Shown: positions 59,008-64,000 of the stretch, piece by piece
Numbering within the stretch: position 1 is the stretch's first letter
Layout of the letters: each line of letters opens with the position of its first letter
Assembly: GCA_964615375.1 (NCBI GenBank)
Contig: CAZTOW010000010.1
Coordinates: 1-64,000 of the forward strand
DNA: 64,000 bases
Reading direction: 5' to 3'
From: CAZKWG01 sp964615375
GTDB taxonomy: Bacteria > Myxococcota_A > UBA796 > CAZKWG01
Translations under genes and position numbers: made by a program
Notes under the pieces: generated by a model
The model's database searches: none
What the model was told of the DNA's origin: nothing
What the model saw: the letters and a program-made list of their open reading frames with translations, nothing else

Positions 59008-59283
59008 CTACTTCACCTGCGCCACGCTCCGGTCCATCTCGTCGTCGAAGTTGGCCCGCACGGTGATGAGCTGGCGGTGGTGGCGGGCCGGGGGCTCGGA
59101 GATCAGCTTGCCGTCCGGGCCGACGAGCTGGGCGGACACGCGCGTGCCGTCGAAATCAAGCTCCGTGACCGCCTTGATGATGAACTCGGGGACCAGCGCG
59201 TCCTCATCGACGACGGAGGAGGGGTCCTGCTGGGCGGCGGCAGGGAGGGAGAGGGCGAGCAGCGAGAGGGCGAGAACGCGCAT
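59008..59283 (-). CDS. Small exported protein
   Basis: A 91-residue exported protein with signal peptide MRVLALSLLALSLPAAAQ. The mature part, rich in Val, Arg and Asp (ELDFDGTRVSAQLVGPDG, LITVRANFDDEMDRSVAQVK), has no recognised family. The longer ORF to 60090 on this strand is a shadow of the phosphoesterase. Divergent from the phosphoesterase gene. Confidence 0.65.
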   Translation of the reverse strand: MRVLALSLLALSLPAAAQQDPSSVVDEDALVPEFIIKAVTELDFDGTRVSAQLVGPDGKLISEPPARHHRQLITVRANFDDEMDRSVAQVK

Positions 59284-59391
59284 GGGAGACCTCCGGGGAG
59301 CGGGAGCGCTCCCTGGTTCCGACCGCGGCGCGGGGGGGGCGGTTCCCAGAATTCGCTTGCCGGTGGCGCGGGCCGCGCGCACATAGACCCC

Positions 59392-60126
59392 ATGAGGATC
59401 GCGGCCCTCTCCGACCTGCACATCGGCGCCACCGAGCGCACGGACACCTTCGGCCACCTGGAGGACGCCTTCCTCCGCTGGCTGGACCGGCTGGAGCGCT
59501 CGCACGACCACATCGTGCTGCTGGGCGACATCTATCAGACGGATCACGGCCTGCTCCCGGGCAAGGACACGGCCCGTCGCCTGCTCGACCGCGCCCGCGC
59601 CCGCCTGGACGCCCTCACCCGGCGCACGGCGGAGCCCCAGTACCTCTGGGTCCACGGCAACCACGATCCGGTGACGGCGGAGGTGCTGGGGGCCGAGCGC
59701 CAGATCATCCTGGGCCCGCCGGGGCAGCGGGCGCTGTTCACCCACGGTGACCTCTTCGACCCGGTGATCCGCGCCATCCCCCGGCTCTCGGCCCTGGGGA
59801 CCTGGTTCGCGGGTCGCACGCGGGCCGCCGGGCTGCGCCGGCTCGCCGAGCACCTGGAGGACAAGGACGTGGAGGTCAAGGCGGGGCGGCACACGGGCGA
59901 GGGCGGCCCCTACGCGGAGGGCGCGGCGGCGCTGATGCGCGAGCACGACGTCCAGATCGTCGTCATGGGCCACACGCACATCCCCGCCCGCCTCACGCTC
60001 CCCGGCGGAACGCTGGCGAACACGGGCACCTGCAGCCGCGGGCGCTTCATGGGCGTGAGCGTGGACACGGGCACGGGCGAGGTGCGCCACCTGGGCGAGG
60101 ATCAGAACATCCCGTCCAGCACGTAG
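59392..60126 (+). CDS. Calcineurin-like metallophosphoesterase (LpxH-like pattern)
   Basis: A 244-residue metallophosphoesterase. Metal-ligand motifs are all present: SDLHIG (7-12), LLGDIY, HGNHD (about 84-88), FTHGDLFD and MGHTHIP (about 194-200). The layout FTHGDLFD resembles UDP-2,3-diacylglucosamine hydrolase (LpxH-like), but an lpxH call is not supported beyond the family. ATG 59392 is used; the ORF reaching back to 59077 is not supported. Its last 25 bases overlap the FG-GAP lipoprotein gene on the opposite strand (60102-60126), a tail-to-tail overlap. Confidence 0.86.
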   Translation: MRIAALSDLHIGATERTDTFGHLEDAFLRWLDRLERSHDHIVLLGDIYQTDHGLLPGKDTARRLLDRARARLDALTRRTAEPQYLWVHGNHDPVTAEVLGAERQIILGPPGQRALFTHGDLFDPVIRAIPRLSALGTWFAGRTRAAGLRRLAEHLEDKDVEVKAGRHTGEGGPYAEGAAALMREHDVQIVVMGHTHIPARLTLPGGTLANTGTCSRGRFMGVSVDTGTGEVRHLGEDQNIPSST

Positions 60127-61655
60127 ACCCGCCCCGTGCCGGAGTCGTGGCCGTAGGCCCCGATCAGGAAGCTCCCCCGGGCGGGATCGGCGGCCAGGCT
60201 GAAGCCGGAGAAGTCGCTCTCCGCCTCCCCGAGCCAGCGCCCCATGGCGCCCCCCAGCGAGCCCGTCCCCCGCTCCAGCCCGGAGACGGCGTAGCTGGCC
60301 CCGGCGCCCGCCGCGGTGGTGTCGCTCCCGAAGGCCCCGACCAGCAGATCGGCGAGCCCGTCGCCGTCCAGGTCTCCGGGGGCGCAGAGGGGCCAGCCCG
60401 CCATGTCCCCGGCCACCTCGCCCTGCAGGCGCAGGTCGGCCGAGCCCAGGCCCGCGCTCCCCTCCCCCACCCCGACCAGCACGAAGATCTCCCCGGCGTC
60501 CGCGCCCTCCCCGTCGGCGGCGTTGGCCCCCACCGCGAGGTCGGAGCGCCCGTCCCCGTCCGCGTCCCCCAGCCCGGCGAGCCCGACCCCGGCCCGCGCC
60601 CCGGCGTCCTCGCCGATCAGGCGGAGATCGGCGTCGGCGAGGGTGAGCTCCGCGGGAGGCGGCGCGAGGATCAGCGCGGCAACCCCGCCGGTCTCGCTGC
60701 CCGCGTCGCTCTCGGGCGCCCCGACGAGCACGTCGCGGAGCCCGTCCCCGTCCACGTCCCCGGCCCCGGAGACCCGCCCGGCCCGATCTCCGGCGTTCTC
60801 GCCGAAGATCCGGGCGGCCCGATCCTCCAGCGCCCCGCCCCCGGGGGCATCCGCGCCCGAGAGCACGAAGACGGCGCCCGCGTCCTCTCCGCCCAGGTCG
60901 GAGGTGTTGGCCCCCACGATCAGGTCGGGCAGGCCGTCGCCGTCGGTGTCGCCCGGCGCGCCCATCGAGATTCCGGCCCGGTCCCCCGGGGCCGCGCCCG
61001 TCCAGGTGTGCTCCTGCTCGCTGGCCCGCTCCGCCCCGGAGACCGGCCCGAAGAGCAGGTAGGCTGCGCCCGCGCTCTCCCCAGCGTAGGGGGCGCCCAC
61101 GGCGGGATCGTCGTATCCGTCGGCGTCCAGATCACCGGGGCCGAGGGCGGCGTAGCCCAGCGCGTCGTCCTCCTCGGCGCCGCCCAGGGTGGCCACGGCG
61201 GCGCGCGCGCTCAGATCCTCGGTGACCGGACCCGTGAACAGCCAGGCCCCACCCCCGGCCGGCGCGTCCAGGCCCGCCGTGACCCCGCCGGTCAGCAGGT
61301 CGGAGGCGCCGTCCCCGTCCACGTCCCCGGCCCAGGCGACGGAGAAGCCGAGGTCGTCCCCGGCCCGCTGGCCCGTGATCCGGGCCTCGACCTCGGAGAG
61401 CTCGCAGGTGCCGACGCGCCCGTCGCAGTCGTCGTCCACGCCGTCCCCGCAGAGCTCGACCGCGCCGGGGTGGACGTCGGGGTCCTCGTCGTCGCAGTCC
61501 GCGCCGCCGTCCAGCTCCGCGGTGTAGCCGTCCCCGTCGAGGTCGAGCGCGTCGGCGGGGGAGTCCTCCTCCTCGGGCTCGCTCCCGTCCCCGCTCTTGG
61601 CCGGGAGCCTGGCCCCCACGCAAGCGGCCAGCGCGAAGAGGGCGAAGCCCCTCAC
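60102..61655 (-). CDS. FG-GAP and MopE-module lipoprotein
   Basis: A 517-residue lipoprotein (lipobox ALAAC, Cys12). One MopE-type module (about 50-88, DCDDEDPDVHPGAVELCGDG, DDDCDG) precedes seven FG-GAP-type blades, each with a GD.D.DG..D..VG calcium loop, consistent with a beta-propeller. The last blade (FSLAADPARGSFLIGAYG) has lost its calcium loop. It resembles a short version of the giant protein at 22113-28658. It overlaps the phosphoesterase gene by 25 bases and overlaps the Gly-rich lipoprotein gene (upstream on this strand) by four bases. Confidence 0.85.
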   Translation of the reverse strand: MRGFALFALAACVGARLPAKSGDGSEPEEEDSPADALDLDGDGYTAELDGGADCDDEDPDVHPGAVELCGDGVDDDCDGRVGTCELSEVEARITGQRAGDDLGFSVAWAGDVDGDGASDLLTGGVTAGLDAPAGGGAWLFTGPVTEDLSARAAVATLGGAEEDDALGYAALGPGDLDADGYDDPAVGAPYAGESAGAAYLLFGPVSGAERASEQEHTWTGAAPGDRAGISMGAPGDTDGDGLPDLIVGANTSDLGGEDAGAVFVLSGADAPGGGALEDRAARIFGENAGDRAGRVSGAGDVDGDGLRDVLVGAPESDAGSETGGVAALILAPPPAELTLADADLRLIGEDAGARAGVGLAGLGDADGDGRSDLAVGANAADGEGADAGEIFVLVGVGEGSAGLGSADLRLQGEVAGDMAGWPLCAPGDLDGDGLADLLVGAFGSDTTAAGAGASYAVSGLERGTGSLGGAMGRWLGEAESDFSGFSLAADPARGSFLIGAYGHDSGTGRVYVLDGMF

Positions 61656-62200
61656 CTTCCGCCGCCCTGCATGCCCCCGCCGCCGCCGCCGCCGCCCTGC
61701 ATCCCGCCGCCGCCGCCGCCGCCGCCCTGCATCCCGCCGCCGCCACCGCCCTGCATCCCGCCGCCACCGCCACCGCCCGGGCCGCCGCTGCGACCGTTGG
61801 GCACGGCGAACATGCCCGGCCCGGCCTGTCCCATCTCCTGGCCGACCTTGCTCTCCATCTTGGAGACGCGGGCCTCCAGCTCGTCGAGGGCGGTCTGGAC
61901 GTTGGTGCTGGACAGCGTGGTGGCGCGCGGGTCGAAGCCGACGGCGGTGGCGGTGGTGGTGCCGGTCTGCTGGATCTGGGTGATGACCAGCTCCAGGCGG
62001 CCGATGCGCTCCTCGAGCTGCGCCAGGCGCTCAGGCGAGAAGCCTGGAGGATCGCGCTCGTCTTCGCCCTCCTCCGCGGACCCGCCCTGCGCCAGGGCGC
62101 GGTCGAGCGCGTCGGCCACCGTGCCGTCCCCATAGGGGATCTGGTCCGCGCGCGGCGCGGGAGGATCGGAGCAGGCGAGGAGCAGGAGGAGGGGGAGCAT
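61652..62200 (-). CDS. Gly/Met/Gln-rich lipoprotein with coiled coil
   Basis: A 182-residue lipoprotein (LLLLLAC, Cys10). The mature part has a heptad-like coiled coil (PERLAQLEERIGRLELVITQ, about 55-74) and another helix (LDELEARVSKMESKVGQE). The last about 40 residues are tandem GGGGGGMQ repeats. Start ATG 62200 follows CTCCTGC-type SD GGAGGAGG on the minus strand. The coding strand 61672-61780 is a tandem repeat. Function unknown; similar Gly-rich tails occur on surface lipoproteins. The stop overlaps the next gene start by four bases (ATGA), suggesting coupled translation. Confidence 0.75.
   Translation of the reverse strand: MLPLLLLLACSDPPAPRADQIPYGDGTVADALDRALAQGGSAEEGEDERDPPGFSPERLAQLEERIGRLELVITQIQQTGTTTATAVGFDPRATTLSSTNVQTALDELEARVSKMESKVGQEMGQAGPGMFAVPNGRSGGPGGGGGGGMQGGGGGGMQGGGGGGGGMQGGGGGGGGMQGGGR
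61672..61780 (-). repeat. Tandem Gly-rich coding repeat
   Basis: CTGCATCCCGCCGCCGCC-type units repeat at least four times with length variation of the internal CCG runs. They encode GGM-Q-GGGGG units and should be prone to slippage. Confidence 0.85.
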
Positions 62201-62324
62201 GAGCTCAGGATACACGACGCGGACGCGATCGTAGCGGGGATGGCGGACGCGCAGACCATGTTCATACCTTGCGCACGACTTGAACACCGTTATGCAGGAG
62301 ATGATCCCACCCTCGCGATCGTCC

Positions 62325-62362
62325 TTGACATCGAATCATTCGATGAATAGGAATATCTCATG
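62325..62362 (+). promoter_or_regulatory. Predicted MarR promoter with palindromic operator
   Basis: TTGACA at 62325-62330 is a perfect -35 box. A perfect 15-base palindrome ATCGAAT-C-ATTCGAT (62330-62344) overlaps its end, placing a repressor site across the promoter. The -10 is only weakly supported (TAGGAA at 62348-62353, 17-base spacer). From this spacing transcription would begin around 62360, at the ATG itself, so the mRNA may be leaderless. This is inference from spacing. Confidence 0.6.
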
Positions 62363-62830
62363 CACGACCAGAACCCACCCCTCTCCACCCCCAGCGGCGG
62401 CGAGGCGCTCTCCAGCCTCCTGTCGCAGCTCATGGCCCTGATGCACCGCAAGGTGACCGGGGAGACGCTCTCGATCATGCACGAGGCCGGGCTCACGCTG
62501 CCCCAGATGGTGGCGATGCACGCCCTCAAGCACGCGGGGGCGCAGTCGGTGGGCGGGCTGGCCGAGCAGCTCAACCTGTCCACCAGCGCGGCCAGCCACA
62601 TGGTCGAGCGCCTCGTCGAGCGCGGCTTCGTGGAGCGCACGGAGGACCCCGAGGATCGGCGTCAGAAGCGCGTGGCGCTCGCCGCGGGGGGAGAGGCGCT
62701 GCTCGAGCAGCTCTGGCGCTCCCGCAACGAGGAGGTGGCCCAGATCGCCGCCCGGCTGGACCCGGGGACCCTGGAGGCGGTGCTGCGCCTCCTCGAAGAG
62801 ACCATTCAACACCTGAAGAAGAGCCAGTAG
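62360..62830 (+). CDS. MarR-family transcriptional regulator
   Basis: A 156-residue winged-helix regulator. The DNA-binding helices read QSVGGLAEQLNLSTSAASHM (about 62-81) with the MarR wing LVERGFVERTEDPEDRRQKR (about 85-104). The rest is helical dimerisation region. It sits first in an operon with an ABC exporter ATPase and permease and probably represses its own promoter via the palindrome at 62330-62344, responding to a small molecule (inference). Confidence 0.93.
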   Translation: MHDQNPPLSTPSGGEALSSLLSQLMALMHRKVTGETLSIMHEAGLTLPQMVAMHALKHAGAQSVGGLAEQLNLSTSAASHMVERLVERGFVERTEDPEDRRQKRVALAAGGEALLEQLWRSRNEEVAQIAARLDPGTLEAVLRLLEETIQHLKKSQ

Positions 62831-62842
62831 CGCGGAGCCCCC

Positions 62843-63595
62843 ATGCCCCCGATCGTCGAGATTCGTGGCGTCATCAAGGATTACCCCCTCGGCAAGCTGA
62901 CCGTGCGCGCGCTCCGGGGCGTGGACCTGGTCATCGACCAGGGCGAGTTCACGGCCATCGCCGGGCCCTCGGGCAGCGGCAAGACCACCCTCCTGAACCT
63001 GATCGGCTGCGTGGACGTGCCGACCGAGGGGGACGTGAGGGTCACCGGGCTCAGCACCAAGGACCTGAGCGACCGGGCGCTGACCGAGCTGCGCCTGCGG
63101 CACATCGGCTTCATCTTCCAGAGCTTCAACCTCATCAACGTGCTGGACGCCTCCCAGAACGTCGAGTTCCCGCTGATGCTCCAGGGCCAGCTGAGCCGGG
63201 CGGAGCGCACGAAGCGGGTGGACGCGCTGATGGAGCGGGTGGGCCTCACCCAGTACAAGCACCACCGGCCGAACGAGCTCTCCGGCGGGCAGCGGCAGCG
63301 CGTGGCCATCGCGCGGGCGCTGGTGACCAAGCCCTCGCTGGTGCTGGCGGACGAGCCCACGGCCAACCTGGACTCCAAGACGGGCACGGACATCATCGAC
63401 CTGATGCACGAGCTCAACCGGGTGGACAAGGTCACCTTCCTGTTCTCCACGCACGACCACAAGGTGACGGAGCGCGCGGAGCGGCTGGTGCGCGTGCTGG
63501 ACGGGCGCATCCAGCGCGATGACGCCGATCGCCACGCGGACGACACGACGGAGCTGGAGGAGCCGAGCTCCTCGCTGCGCGGGGTGATGACATGA
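62843..63595 (+). CDS. ABC transporter ATP-binding subunit (MacB/LolD type)
   Basis: A 250-residue ATPase of the MacB/LolD-like group. Walker A GPSGSGKT (41-48), Q-loop FQSFN (92-96), signature LSGGQ (146-150), Walker B LVLADEPT (166-173) and switch His STHDH are all in place. A C-terminal tail (about 225-250, DDADRHADDTTELEEP) is longer than in LolD. It follows the MarR gene by 12 bases and overlaps the permease gene by four bases (ATGA). With the permease it should drive export or lipoprotein release. Confidence 0.95.
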   Translation: MPPIVEIRGVIKDYPLGKLTVRALRGVDLVIDQGEFTAIAGPSGSGKTTLLNLIGCVDVPTEGDVRVTGLSTKDLSDRALTELRLRHIGFIFQSFNLINVLDASQNVEFPLMLQGQLSRAERTKRVDALMERVGLTQYKHHRPNELSGGQRQRVAIARALVTKPSLVLADEPTANLDSKTGTDIIDLMHELNRVDKVTFLFSTHDHKVTERAERLVRVLDGRIQRDDADRHADDTTELEEPSSSLRGVMT

Positions 63596-64000
63596 GCACC
63601 CTCCGGCTGCTGCTGCAGATCTCGCTCCGCAGCGTGACGGCCCACAAGGTCAAGAGCCTCATCGTGGGCGGGCTGCTGACGGCGGGCACGGCCCTGCTGG
63701 TCTTCGGCTTCGCGGTGCTGAGCAGCATCGAGCGGGCGCTCGAGGGCAGCGTCACCGCCAGCCTGTCCGGGCAGTTCCAGGTCTACGACAAGGAGGCGGA
63801 GGACCCGCTGGAGCTCTTCGGGGGCTTCGGCGGCGGGCTGGCCGACCTGGGCGAGATCGAGGACTTCGGCAAGGTGGAGCAGACCCTGCTGGGCGTGGAC
63901 GGCGTGGCGGCGGTGGTGCCCATGGGCATCGTCAACACCACCGTCTTCGCGCCGACGGAGCTGGACAGCGTGCTGGGCGAGATCCGCGAGGCGGTCACGG
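63592..64000 (+). CDS. FtsX/MacB-type ABC permease, cut by window end
   Basis: The first 136 residues of a permease. ATG 63592 overlaps the ATPase stop. A first membrane segment (LIVGGLLTAGTALLVFGFAV, about 24-43) follows a basic amphipathic N-terminus (LLQISLRSVTAHKVKS), as in MacB/FtsX permeases. The large periplasmic domain begins at about residue 45 (SGQFQVYDKEAEDPLE) with a Gly-rich insert. The 3' end lies outside the window, so completeness cannot be judged. The substrate is unknown. Confidence 0.85.
   Translation, partial: MSTLRLLLQISLRSVTAHKVKSLIVGGLLTAGTALLVFGFAVLSSIERALEGSVTASLSGQFQVYDKEAEDPLELFGGFGGGLADLGEIEDFGKVEQTLLGVDGVAAVVPMGIVNTTVFAPTELDSVLGEIREAVT

Noticed and set aside
1..64000. 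tRNA or rRNA genes
   Set aside because: I found no tRNA-like TTCGAATC arm with matching acceptor stem and no rRNA-like blocks on either strand.

Overview
The window reads as a piece of a high-GC chromosome of a Myxococcota (former Deltaproteobacteria) type bacterium. The reasons are a GC-rich third codon position, many lipoproteins built from MopE-type Cys/Asp modules (DCDD..NPGA..CDG.DNDCDG), three proteins ending in a MYXO-CTERM-like tail (Cys-Gly-Cys, one hydrophobic helix, Arg cluster), several Ser/Thr protein kinases, an FHA regulator and a secreted caspase-like protein. No rRNA, tRNA or CRISPR array was seen. The species cannot be named from the sequence.

Layout. 1-4.6 kb: a kelch-like gene end, two paralogous MopE lipoproteins flanking an opposing PilT-like ATPase, and another lipoprotein. 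4.6-7.6 kb: a DEAD-box RNA helicase and a triplicated YbjQ-type protein. 7.8-14.1 kb: envelope genes on the + strand (an Asp-Thr-repeat lipoprotein, a FadL-like porin, a MYXO-CTERM protein, a Gly/Lys-tailed lipoprotein, an SGNH hydrolase). 14.1-19.6 kb: a four-gene minus-strand operon of two ATPases, threonine aldolase and a small P-loop protein, preceded by an operator-like repeat cluster. 19.9-22.1 kb: an unrecognised protein and a secreted beta-propeller. 22.1-28.7 kb: a giant secreted protein with seven FG-GAP blades and 22 MopE modules, containing near-identical 213-bp units. 28.8-32.3 kb: a kinase, TPR protein and BMP-type lipoprotein operon. 33-37.7 kb: two paralogous secreted proteins.

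37.9-40.8 kb holds the most unusual single gene: an adenosine-deaminase-like domain, a Rossmann-like (SLOG-like) domain and a NUDIX hydrolase in one polypeptide. 40.8-41.9 kb is a gene-poor scar with a hairpin (MITE-like) element and coding debris. 41.9-44.2 kb encodes a secreted caspase-like protein fused to a barrel-like domain, with a sharp GC drop inside the gene. 44.3-49.8 kb is a run of secreted proteins including an eCIS-core (DUF4157-like) protein with a C39-like cysteine-peptidase domain, and a transglutaminase-like lipoprotein. After threonyl-tRNA synthetase, 51.7-59.0 kb is a lower-GC accessory block: a kinase, a second eCIS-core protein, a YadA-head-like lipoprotein, a further membrane protein, a second kinase and, divergently, an FHA plus winged-helix regulator. 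59-64 kb returns to GC-rich genes: a phosphoesterase, FG-GAP and Gly-rich lipoproteins, then a MarR-ABC ATPase-FtsX-type permease operon cut by the window end.

How the genes may work together (inference). Most products are predicted to sit at the cell surface. The kinases and FHA protein suggest phospho-signalling around that surface programme. The eCIS-core proteins look like secreted or loaded effectors. The deaminase-NUDIX fusion looks like a nucleotide-processing enzyme with a possible role in signalling or conflict. None of these functions can be proven from sequence alone.
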